DNA of 5,417 nucleotides from contig VSNH01000151.1 of the NCBI GenBank assembly GCA_009774215.1, positions 1 to 5,417 on the forward strand. The letters are read 5' to 3'. Made by a program: the position numbers and the translations under genes. Under the pieces are notes generated by a model. The model was not told the origin of the DNA. It was given only the letters and a program-made list of their open reading frames with translations, and did not search any database. The DNA is from Lachnospiraceae bacterium. GTDB taxonomy: Bacteria > Bacillota > Clostridia > Lachnospirales > Lachnospiraceae. Positions 1 through 5,310 of the stretch are shown in pieces (the first letter of the stretch is position 1; the number at the start of each line of letters is the position of its first letter).

Positions 1-86
1 CGTTGACCGAAAACAACGCAGTAGAAGGGAATGCCGGCAAGCAAAAAAGGATAGTTAATTGGTAAATGGAGCACTAGGGGGAGGGA

Positions 87-125
87 AGATTGAAAAATTA
101 CACTGATGTGCTGATTTTTCAATCT
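87..125. repeat. Perfect 12-bp inverted repeat (hairpin)
   Basis: The arm at 87-98 (AGATTGAAAAAT) is the exact reverse complement of 114-125, with a 15-nt loop. It lies upstream of the permease gene and directly touches a second hairpin that starts at 126. No U-run follows the right arm, so it does not look like a classical terminator in the + direction. It could be an mRNA processing or stabilising structure within a transporter operon, or part of a mobile repeat. The structure is seen directly; the role is unknown. Confidence 0.6.
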
Positions 126-154
126 GGAGTTTGTGCGGAAGCGTTACAAACTCC
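126..154. repeat. Perfect 9-bp inverted repeat (hairpin)
   Basis: The arm GGAGTTTGT at 126-134 pairs exactly with ACAAACTCC at 146-154 around an 11-nt loop. It abuts the preceding hairpin with no spacer, so the two would stack as a coaxial pair in RNA or single-stranded DNA. Function is unknown. Confidence 0.55.
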
Positions 155-167
155 TTGATCGCAGAGG

Positions 168-229
168 AGAATCGGCGTATTCCTTCGGAAAACTCTTAGA
201 TTCTGCTCGCGTTCCTCAGCAAAGAACGC
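168..229. repeat. Two further short hairpins ahead of the permease start
   Basis: AGAATC at 168-173 pairs with GATTCT at 199-204, enclosing a small TTCC-ttc-GGAA hairpin at 180-190. A second hairpin follows, with GCGTTC at 209-214 pairing with GAACGC at 224-229 around a 9-nt loop. The second ends 9 bases before the ribosome-binding site of the permease, leaving that site exposed. Read on the minus strand, the 168-204 structure has a layout similar to stem A of the elements at 1110 and 5074. The pairings are short, so confidence is moderate. Confidence 0.4.
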
Positions 230-237
230 TTCGGAAT

Positions 238-242
238 GGAGG
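238..242 (+). promoter_or_regulatory. Ribosome-binding site fixing the permease start at 248
   Basis: GGAGG at 238-242 lies 5 nt before ATG 248. An in-frame ATG at 236 overlaps this motif and has no comparable site of its own, so 248 is preferred, removing four residues from the longest reading frame. Confidence 0.75.
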
Positions 243-247
243 AAACT

Positions 248-1108
248 ATGACAAAGAAAAATAAGATGTCACCCGGATTGGTCGCGGTATATGTGATTTT
301 GATTATTTGGGCGATGACAACGGTCTATCCGATACTCTGGGTGATACAGAACGCTTTCAAGGCTAAAAATAAGATTCTGGAGAACTCTTTCGCGCTTCCG
401 CTTGGAGAGCTGTTTACGACGGCGAATTTCAGGAAAGCGTTTGAGACGACGGACATTTTCGGGGCGTACAAGAGCAGCCTGTTTATCTCCACCATGGTGG
501 CGTTGATGGTGGTGCTGCTTGCGGGTATGGGCGCTTATGCCCTTGCCAGATACAAGTTCCGCGGTTCCAATCTGATCAATTCCCTTGTGGTCGGCGCGAT
601 GATGTTCCCGGCTTTTGCAACTGTCATTTCTGTATATCAGATGGAGTTTAAATGGGGCATTGCAAGCACGGGGAGCTGGTTCCTCAACATGCTGTCGGTA
701 ATCCTGCCGCAGATCGCCGGAAATATGGCATTTGCCATGGTGGTTCTGACCGGGTATATCAAGGGACTGCCCATCGAGCTGGAAGAGGCGGCTTATATGG
801 AAGGCTGCAACGCGTTCCAGATATACTTTAAGGTGATAATGCCTCTGACGAAGCCTTCTTTTGCGACGGTGGCAATCTTCTCCTTCCTGTGGAGTTACAA
901 CGATCTGTTCACCCAGTCCTTCTTCCTGAGAAGGCCGGATATGTACAGTATCACCATGATGCTCAACAACATCAGCGCCAAGGAGGGAACGGACTACGGT
1001 CTGATGGCGGCTGTGGTAGCGCTGATCATTGTCCCTGTCATTATTGTGTACTGCTGTCTGCAGAAACAGATCATCAAAGGCATGACTGCGGGAGCTGTCA
1101 AAGGCTAG
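248..1108 (+). CDS. Carbohydrate ABC transporter permease, MalG type
   Basis: This is the inner-membrane subunit of a binding-protein-dependent sugar importer, the second permease of a MalF/MalG-like pair. The protein is 286 aa, usual for the family. Hydrophobic segments lie near residues 10-32, 78-100, 113-133, 150-172, 205-225 and 253-275, giving the expected six membrane spans. The cytoplasmic EAA loop that docks on the ATPase is clear near residues 176-196 (ELEEAAYMEGC, then IMPL). The C-terminus IIKGMTAGAVKG is the characteristic MalG-family ending. The start at 248 has GGAGG 5 nt upstream. The partner permease and binding protein would be expected before the window. The substrate cannot be read from the sequence. 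The nagB and nagA genes downstream suggest an amino sugar or a GlcNAc-containing oligosaccharide, which is inference. A structured repeat begins 2 bp after the stop. Confidence 0.95.
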   Translation: MTKKNKMSPGLVAVYVILIIWAMTTVYPILWVIQNAFKAKNKILENSFALPLGELFTTANFRKAFETTDIFGAYKSSLFISTMVALMVVLLAGMGAYALARYKFRGSNLINSLVVGAMMFPAFATVISVYQMEFKWGIASTGSWFLNMLSVILPQIAGNMAFAMVVLTGYIKGLPIELEEAAYMEGCNAFQIYFKVIMPLTKPSFATVAIFSFLWSYNDLFTQSFFLRRPDMYSITMMLNNISAKEGTDYGLMAAVVALIIVPVIIVYCCLQKQIIKGMTAGAVKG

Positions 1109-1109
1109 A

Positions 1110-1221
1110 GTGAAAAGAATTTCTAAAGCTCAGCAGCAGAGGCTGCTTCGCTAAGAAATTCTATGTTTTACTCAGGATATGGCCTGGGTAGTATAGGATG
1201 GAAGCATAGGTTACTTTTCAC
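1110..1221 (+). repeat. Structured intergenic element (three-way-junction fold), copy A
   Basis: It begins 2 bp after the permease stop. The outer stem is GTGAAA at 1110-1115 with TTTCAC at 1216-1221. Stem A pairs AGAATTTCT at 1116-1124 with AGAAATTCT at 1154-1162 and encloses GCAGC-AGAG-GCTGC at 1133-1146. A second arm pairs 1163-1168 with 1202-1207 and TACTCAGG at 1169-1176 with CCTGGGTA at 1183-1190, each with one G-T wobble. The same plan with different stem sequences occurs at 5074-5156, so the two are related and the fold appears to be what is conserved. It may be a non-coding RNA domain, an mRNA 3'-end structure or a non-autonomous mobile repeat. The strand given is that of the flanking genes. 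Confidence 0.7.
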
Positions 1222-1225
1222 ACCC

Positions 1226-1250
1226 GCACCATGCACTTGCTGCATGGTGT
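1226..1250. repeat. 10-bp hairpin following structured element A
   Basis: CACCATGCA at 1227-1235 pairs exactly with TGCATGGTG at 1241-1249 around a 5-nt loop, and 1226/1250 adds a G-T pair. It begins 4 nt after the element at 1110-1221, much as the 5158-5186 hairpin follows the element at 5074-5156. No U-run follows, so terminator activity is doubtful. Confidence 0.55.
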
Positions 1251-1324
1251 CGGAGCCAGCGTCAAAATGCAAAGTGAATGCCGAAGGAATTTACTTTTCT
1301 TTTAGGGCATTTTATGTGCATCAA

Positions 1325-1389
1325 TTGTTGCAATTCACACCAAATGATCGTAAATGGGTGTTATCTGGCGTGGGTGTGAATTGTAACAA
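1325..1389. repeat. 17-bp inverted repeat upstream of the response-regulator promoter
   Basis: Positions 1325-1341 and 1373-1389 are complementary over 17 bp with one G-T pair; the cores are AATTCACACC and GGTGTGAATT. The loop is 31 nt. The right arm ends 20 bp before the -35 box of the promoter at 1410. It could be an operator with widely spaced half-sites or an RNA hairpin of read-through transcripts from the transporter operon. The rest of the 360-bp gap (1222-1324) holds only weaker pairings, such as AAAATGC at 1264-1270 with GCATTTT at 1307-1313, and no convincing gene. Confidence 0.6.
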
Positions 1390-1409
1390 GCATAGGATAA
1401 AAGAACGAA

Positions 1410-1438
1410 TAGACATTTTGTGTGGAGTTCGGTATGAT
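1410..1438 (+). promoter_or_regulatory. Sigma-A-type promoter for the response regulator
   Basis: A -35 box TAGACA at 1410-1415 (5 of 6 to consensus) and a -10 box TATGAT at 1433-1438 (5 of 6) are separated by exactly 17 nt. Transcription would begin near 1445, giving a leader of about 24 nt before ATG 1469. It would drive the regulator and, since only 31 bp separates the genes, probably nagB and perhaps nagA. It is predicted from sequence alone. Confidence 0.6.
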
Positions 1439-1468
1439 GAAACCAGAAGTATAATGTGGGGGATAAAA

Positions 1469-2254
1469 ATGTACAAAGTGGCAATTATCGATGATGAACC
1501 ACTGATCGTAGAGGGATTGTCCAAGACAATGGCATGGGAGAAGTGGAACTGTCAGGTGACGGTGACGGCCGGTGACGGGAAGGAGGGGATGGCGTTGATC
1601 CGCGAGAAGCGGCCGGATATCGTGATTACGGATATATGTATGCCGAAAATGGACGGACTGCGGATGATTGCGGGTCTGAAATCGGAGTTTCCCGACATGC
1701 AGCTTATCATTCTGACAGGATACCGGGAATTTGAGTATGCGAGGCAGGCGATTGAGCTGGGTGTGTCCAGATTTCTGTTAAAGCCTTCTAAGATGAATGA
1801 GCTGGAGGAGGCGGTCGATGCCGTGACGAAGCGGCTGGATCAGGTACAGACGCCGGTACTTAACCTTTCGCCGGCGGAGCCGGAAAGCGGGGTGGAGCCC
1901 GCGGAGCAGGTGGAGACCGAGGAGAACAGTGAGGCCGGCAGCTTTATTGTCAATAACGCGCTGGAGTATATCCGAAACAATTCCACGGAGAAGCTGCGGC
2001 TCTCCGATGTGGCGGATCAGGTGTATGTCAGTCAGTGGCATTTGTCGAAGCTTTTAAATAAGCATACGGGAAAGACCTTTTCCGATATCCTGAACGGCGC
2101 GCGTATGGATCGCTCGAAGGAACTGCTAAAAGACCCTTCCCTTCGGATTTGTGACGTGGCGGAGATGGTGGGGTTTCAGGATCTGGCGCATTTTTCACGG
2201 GTTTTCAAGAAGATGGAGGGCATGTCCGCAGGGGAATATCGGAATACACATTAA
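1469..2254 (+). CDS. Response regulator, receiver plus AraC-type HTH (YesN-like)
   Basis: This is a cytoplasmic two-component response regulator of 261 aa that would bind DNA after phosphorylation. The receiver domain spans about residues 2-123: acidic pair D8-D9, phospho-acceptor D55 (ITDICMPKMDG), switch threonine T83 and K105 (LLKPS). An acidic, proline-containing linker covers about 126-156. The AraC-type domain spans about 160-258, with two helix-turn-helices near 178-199 and 227-248 and the typical ending GFQDLAHFSRVFKK. The open frame continues upstream to 1163, but homology starts at 1469, where GGGGGA at 1458-1463 lies 5 nt before the ATG; the extension would run through a structured repeat. 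The protein is shorter than many YesN proteins, having little middle region. Such regulators usually pair with a YesM-type membrane kinase and control sugar import; no kinase is in the window. Placement before nagB suggests control of amino-sugar genes (inference). Confidence 0.93.
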   Translation: MYKVAIIDDEPLIVEGLSKTMAWEKWNCQVTVTAGDGKEGMALIREKRPDIVITDICMPKMDGLRMIAGLKSEFPDMQLIILTGYREFEYARQAIELGVSRFLLKPSKMNELEEAVDAVTKRLDQVQTPVLNLSPAEPESGVEPAEQVETEENSEAGSFIVNNALEYIRNNSTEKLRLSDVADQVYVSQWHLSKLLNKHTGKTFSDILNGARMDRSKELLKDPSLRICDVAEMVGFQDLAHFSRVFKKMEGMSAGEYRNTH

Positions 2255-2285
2255 AACGGGATTAGGATGGGATGGAGGTAAAACT

Positions 2286-3011
2286 ATGAGAGTGTATTGT
2301 GCAGCAGACTATTATCATGCGAGCCGTGTGGCGGCGAATATCATATCGGCACAGGTGATTATGAAGCCTGACTGTGTGCTGGGGCTGGCGACAGGTTCTA
2401 CGCCGATCGGCACTTATGAGCAGTTGATCCGCTGGTATGAGAAGGGGGATCTGGATTTTTCACAGGTACACAGCATTAATTTGGATGAATACAGGGGGCT
2501 CTCGCCGGAGAATGACCAGAGCTACCGTTATTTTATGAATACGCATCTGTTTGACAAAATCAATATTGACAAGAAAAATACGTATGTGCCGGACGGTCTG
2601 GAACCTGACAAGGAGAAGGCGTGCCGGGATTACGAGGAGATTATACATGCCCACGGCGGTGTGGATCTGCAGATTCTGGGGCTTGGACACAATGGGCATA
2701 TCGGCTTTAACGAGCCGGGCAGCGTCTTTGAGAAGGAAACGCACTGTGTCGCACTTACGGAGAATACGAGACAGGCCAATGCCCGTTTCTTTGCTTCCAT
2801 GGACGAGGTGCCCACAGAGGCTTACACTATGGGTATCAAATCCATCATGCAGGCCAAGAAGATCATGGTGATCGTCAGCGGGGAGAGCAAGAGAGAGATT
2901 GTGAAGAAGGCTTTCCACGGCCCGATTACGCCGGAGGTGCCGGCATCCGTACTGCAGCTTCACAGTGATGTGATTCTGGTTGGGGACGAGGCGGCGCTTG
3001 CGGGATTCTAG
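2286..3011 (+). CDS. nagB: Glucosamine-6-phosphate deaminase
   Basis: It converts glucosamine-6-phosphate to fructose-6-phosphate and ammonia, the last step linking amino sugars to glycolysis. The protein is 241 aa, matching the short Firmicute form. Visible motifs are the phosphate-binding GLATGSTPIGTY at 33-44, LDEYRGL at 66-72 with catalytic D67, and GLGHNGHIGFNEPG at 132-145 with N136, H138 and E143. These match the E. coli positions D72, D141, H143 and E148 at a constant offset of five; Asn for Asp at the second is typical of Bacillus-type enzymes. The extra C-terminal allosteric part of E. coli NagB is absent. The start has GGAGG at 2274-2278, 7 nt upstream, and lies 31 bp after the regulator, so the two are probably cotranscribed. 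The open frame extends back into the regulator gene but without homology. The TAG stop lies inside the left arm of the inverted-repeat element that follows. Confidence 0.97.
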   Translation: MRVYCAADYYHASRVAANIISAQVIMKPDCVLGLATGSTPIGTYEQLIRWYEKGDLDFSQVHSINLDEYRGLSPENDQSYRYFMNTHLFDKINIDKKNTYVPDGLEPDKEKACRDYEEIIHAHGGVDLQILGLGHNGHIGFNEPGSVFEKETHCVALTENTRQANARFFASMDEVPTEAYTMGIKSIMQAKKIMVIVSGESKREIVKKAFHGPITPEVPASVLQLHSDVILVGDEAALAGF

Positions 3012-3135
3012 GGAAGCGCTGATTAAATCAGCACTTCCTTAGAGCCTCCGGCGGATGCACACGGATTTGCAAAGGAATGTGCCGCTTCGCGGCGCAAATC
3101 CGGTGCGGGAAACGCTTTAATCAGCGTTTCCCTAG
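3008..3135. repeat. Inverted-repeat element between nagB and nagA (MITE-like)
   Basis: The ends 3008-3027 and 3116-3135 are inverted repeats of 20 bp with a single G-T mismatch, beginning CTAGGGAA. The left arm includes the nagB stop codon. The left end alone folds as a near-palindrome (3010-3040), and the right end alone forms a perfect 9-bp hairpin, GGGAAACGC at 3107-3115 with GCGTTTCCC at 3124-3132. A central arm pairs CGGATTTGC at 3062-3070 with GCAAATCCG at 3094-3102, extended by GCAC/GTGC across one bulged base, and is capped by GCCGC-TTC-GCGGC at 3081-3093. Size and terminal repeats resemble small non-autonomous transposable elements. It contains no gene; it separates nagB from nagA by 140 bp and ends 3 bp before the nagA ribosome-binding site. 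Confidence 0.7.
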
Positions 3136-3151
3136 GGAAAGGAGTGATAGA

Positions 3152-4300
3152 ATGCGTGTACTCAGAGGAATGGTGTATACGGACAGGATGCGTTTTGAGC
3201 CGGGAGAGATTACTGTAGAGGGGGAACGGATTGAGAAGGTGGAGCAGGTCGAAGCGGGAGCGCTTACAGAGAAAGAGGCGCAGACCTACATTCTTCCGGG
3301 CCTGGTGGACATCCACTTCCACGGCTGCGCGGGCTATGATTTCTGCGACGGCACGATGGAGGCGGTGCGCGCCATTGCATCCTATGAGATGACTCATGGC
3401 ACTACCACAATCTGTCCTGCCACCATGACGCTTTCCGAGGAACAGCTTCTGGGAATCTGTGCGGCAGGCGCAGAGGCGGCGGAGACGGAAGTTTTGGAGG
3501 AAGATATTCCCTTAAAGGATGTCCTGCGGGGCATATATCTGGAGGGCCCTTTTATCTCCGAGGAGAAAAAGGGAGCGCAGAATCCGGCATATATCAGGAC
3601 ACCGGACAGACAGATGCTTGAGAAGCTGCAGCAGGCGGCGAAAGGAATGATCCGCATGGTGGCGATCGCACCGGAGACGGCGGGGGCCATGGATTGTATC
3701 CGTGAGTGCAGCGGCGCGTTTCGCTTTTCCATCGCGCACACCTGCGCCGATTATGAGACGGCAAAGGAGGCGATGGAGGCGGGGGCGCATCATGTGACTC
3801 ATCTCTACAATGCGATGCCGCCATTTACCCACAGGAAACCCGGCGTCATCGGCGCGGCTGCGGAGAATGAGGAGACGAGGGTAGAGCTGATCTGCGACGG
3901 CATCCACATCCATCCGTGCGTGGTGAAGAGCACGTTCAAACTTTTCGGGGCTGAGCGGATGGTTTTAATCAGCGACAGCATGATGGCGACAGGCATGGAG
4001 GACGGGGAGTACGCGCTTGGCGGGCAGCCGGTTACTGTTAAAGGCAACCGGGCGTTATTGAAAGACGGCACCATTGCGGGCAGCGCCACCAATCTGTATG
4101 ACTGCATGAGAACGGCGATTCGGATGGGCGTCCCGAAAGAGGAGGCAGTCAGGGCAGCTACGCGCAATCCTGCCGAAGCGGTCGGACTGGAGGAAGAGTG
4201 CGGCGCTTTGCTGCCGGGTCGGCGGGCGGACATTCTGGTTGCGGACGGGGAATTTGTTCTTCTCGAGGTGATTAAGTCGGGACGCGCGGTGAAGGCATAA
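3152..4300 (+). CDS. nagA: N-acetylglucosamine-6-phosphate deacetylase
   Basis: This metal-dependent amidohydrolase removes acetate from GlcNAc-6-phosphate, producing the NagB substrate. The protein is 382 aa, the normal family length. In order are PGLVDIHFHG at 49-58, GTTT at 83-86, LEGPF at 130-134 with metal ligand E131, AHTCA at 195-199 with H196, THLYNAM at 216-222 with H217, DGIHIHP at 249-255, and the catalytic aspartate D275 in LISDSMMATG, followed by GTIAGSATNL at 306-315. H55 and H57 form an intact HxH pair, so a two-metal site like that of the B. subtilis enzyme is possible, unlike E. coli NagA where this pair is replaced. AAAGGAG at 3138-3144 lies 7 nt before the chosen ATG. The frame stays open back to 3077, but that stretch is the inverted-repeat element and encodes no homologous residues. 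It is probably in one operon with nagB. Confidence 0.97.
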   Translation: MRVLRGMVYTDRMRFEPGEITVEGERIEKVEQVEAGALTEKEAQTYILPGLVDIHFHGCAGYDFCDGTMEAVRAIASYEMTHGTTTICPATMTLSEEQLLGICAAGAEAAETEVLEEDIPLKDVLRGIYLEGPFISEEKKGAQNPAYIRTPDRQMLEKLQQAAKGMIRMVAIAPETAGAMDCIRECSGAFRFSIAHTCADYETAKEAMEAGAHHVTHLYNAMPPFTHRKPGVIGAAAENEETRVELICDGIHIHPCVVKSTFKLFGAERMVLISDSMMATGMEDGEYALGGQPVTVKGNRALLKDGTIAGSATNLYDCMRTAIRMGVPKEEAVRAATRNPAEAVGLEEECGALLPGRRADILVADGEFVLLEVIKSGRAVKA

Positions 4301-4308
4301 ATAGCCAA

Positions 4309-4337
4309 TTTACTTTTCGGATGCGGTATGATACAAT
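4309..4337 (+). promoter_or_regulatory. Extended -10 sigma-A-type promoter for the GerMN lipoprotein gene
   Basis: TTTACT at 4309-4314 (4 of 6 to the -35 consensus) is followed after 17 nt by TACAAT at 4332-4337 (5 of 6), with TG at 4329-4330 forming an extended -10. It starts 9 bp after the nagA stop, and transcription would begin near 4344. An 8-bp inverted repeat with one G-T pair (4318-4325 with 4356-4363) flanks the -10 and could be an operator. Predicted from sequence only. Confidence 0.55.
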
Positions 4338-4364
4338 AAAGCGATTCAGAGGATTCGCATTCGG

Positions 4365-4369
4365 GGAGG
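4365..4369 (+). promoter_or_regulatory. Ribosome-binding site favouring a TTG start at 4376
   Basis: GGAGG at 4365-4369 is 6 nt before TTG 4376 but 15 nt before the first in-frame ATG at 4385. The optimal spacing favours TTG. Either start keeps the same signal peptide core and lipobox. Confidence 0.5.
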
Positions 4370-4375
4370 AAAAGG

Positions 4376-5074
4376 TTGGATATTATGAAGAAGAGAAACA
4401 TGGCGGCGCTTGCACTTCTGGCTGTCATGCTGCTGACGGCCTGCGGCAGAACGGCTGACGCGGTTGTGACGAAAGAAGAGATTGTCGTGCCGGAGTTGTC
4501 ATCAAAGGATATGCTTGTCAATTCTTTGGAATATTTATTGGAAAAAGAGCCGGAAGAGGAAACAGGGGAAGAGGCACAGGAAAAGGAGACGCAGACGGAT
4601 CAGCCTGTTGAAGAGAGTGTCAGGATACAGGAGGAGAGTGAAGAGCCGGAAAAGGCCACGGTGATCTGCTACGGTAAAGATATGGATTCCGGTCTTACAG
4701 AGGAAGTGATTACAGCGGAACACATCACGCCGGATGTGCTTTTGAGTGCGCTGGCGAGACATAACATTGTACCGCTTCTTGACACGAAGGCGCTCTCCAT
4801 GGAAGAGCGGGAAGAGGATGGGCGAAAGCTGATATATCTGGATCTTTCCGGGAGCTTTCGGGAATATCTGATGACCATGTCCATGGAGGCGGAGTGTATT
4901 ATTATTTCTTCGATCGTTAACACATTTTTGGCGAACTATGATGCCGACGCGGTTTACATAACGGTGGAGGGGGAGACACTTGTCACCGCTCATACGTCGT
5001 ATACGGAGGCGATGGCAGACTATACGCCCGGGGAAATGATGACATTTCTGACAGCGGCGGAAGATGGAGAGTAG
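4376..5074 (+). CDS. GerMN-domain lipoprotein
   Basis: This is a predicted exported lipoprotein of 232 aa. A short basic N-terminus (KKR at 5-7) and a hydrophobic stretch at about 9-20 lead to the lipobox LTAC at 20-23, so C23 would be lipidated and anchored to the outer face of the membrane. Residues about 56-93 form a Glu-rich, low-complexity spacer. The C-terminal part, about 94-205, fits the GerMN domain: a strand at TVICYG, then LIYLDLSGSF at 152-161, a long helix holding IISSIVNTFL at 176-185, and DAVYITVEGE at 191-200. GerMN domains occur in spore germination protein GerM and in envelope lipoproteins. The exact function here is unknown, and the link to the nag genes is only by position. 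TTG 4376 is preferred over ATG 4385 by ribosome-site spacing. The last residues and the stop lie within the first unit of the 154-bp repeat array. Confidence 0.88.
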   Translation: MDIMKKRNMAALALLAVMLLTACGRTADAVVTKEEIVVPELSSKDMLVNSLEYLLEKEPEEETGEEAQEKETQTDQPVEESVRIQEESEEPEKATVICYGKDMDSGLTEEVITAEHITPDVLLSALARHNIVPLLDTKALSMEEREEDGRKLIYLDLSGSFREYLMTMSMEAECIIISSIVNTFLANYDADAVYITVEGETLVTAHTSYTEAMADYTPGEMMTFLTAAEDGE

Positions 5075-5156
5075 TGTGAGAAGTACTTCTAATCACTCGC
5101 AGCAGGGGCTGCTTCGTGAAGAAGTACTAGATTTGCTTCGCAAATCACTCTCACAC
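5074..5156 (+). repeat. Structured element (three-way-junction fold), copy D1
   Basis: The outer stem GTGTGAGA at 5074-5081 pairs perfectly with TCTCACAC at 5149-5156. Stem A pairs AGTACTTCT at 5082-5090 with AGAAGTACT at 5120-5128 and contains GCAGC-AGGG-GCTGC at 5099-5112. Stem B pairs GATTTGC at 5130-5136 with GCAAATC at 5140-5146 around a TTC loop. Only three bases are unpaired at the junction. Loop lengths in stem A equal those of the element at 1110-1221. The left end is the last base of the lipoprotein stop codon. A 12-bp palindrome at 5079-5090 offers an alternative fold. Confidence 0.75.
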
Positions 5157-5157
5157 A

Positions 5158-5186
5158 GGAGAATGCCCAAAATACGGGCATTCTCT
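5158..5186 (+). terminator. Strong hairpin in repeat unit 1, terminator-like but lacking a U-run
   Basis: GAGAATGCCC at 5159-5168 pairs perfectly with 5176-5185 around AAAATAC, and 5158/5186 adds a G-T pair (G-C in unit 2). As the first strong simple hairpin after the lipoprotein gene it may stop or stabilise the transcript. The following bases (GCATTGATTT) are only moderately T-rich, so intrinsic termination is uncertain. Confidence 0.35.
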
Positions 5187-5227
5187 GCATTGATTTGAGA
5201 TTCCGCGAAGCGAAAACATGGAGGTTA

Positions 5228-5310
5228 GTGTGAGAAGTACTTCTAATCACTCGCAGCAGGGGCTGCTTCGCGAAGAAGTACTAGATTTGCTTCGCAAATC
5301 ACTCTCACAC
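5228..5310 (+). repeat. Structured element (three-way-junction fold), copy D2
   Basis: It is identical to the element at 5074-5156 except C for T at 5271, which lies in an unpaired stretch. Outer stem 5228-5235/5303-5310, stem A 5236-5244/5274-5282 and stem B 5284-5290/5294-5300 are all preserved. Its companion hairpin lies at 5312-5340 with 11 perfect pairs. Confidence 0.75.

Noticed and set aside
1..65. Possible C-terminal tail of an upstream gene (frame 2 stopping at 56-58 or frame 3 stopping at 63-65)
   Set aside because: Neither short tail carries a recognisable motif and the two frames cannot be told apart, so no partial gene is claimed.
1110..1250. Intrinsic terminator after the permease
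   Set aside because: The stems are strong, but no U-rich run follows either the element or the hairpin at 1226-1250.
1219..1250. tRNA-like cloverleaf in the gap before the regulator
   Set aside because: No anticodon arm, T-loop motif or CCA end can be found.
1163..1468. N-terminal extension of the response regulator
   Set aside because: The stretch runs through a structured repeat, has no receiver-domain similarity, and a good start with ribosome site exists at 1469 downstream of a promoter.
2151..2285. Upstream extension of nagB overlapping the regulator gene
   Set aside because: NagB homology starts at 2286 with GGAGG 7 nt upstream; the extension is the regulator read in another frame.
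3077..3151. Upstream extension of nagA
   Set aside because: It lies in the inverted-repeat element; the normal NagA N-terminus begins at 3152.
3805..4521. Long minus-strand open frame opposite nagA
   Set aside because: It is low in recognisable motifs, has no domain, and lies opposite clear nagA coding sequence; it is a shadow frame.
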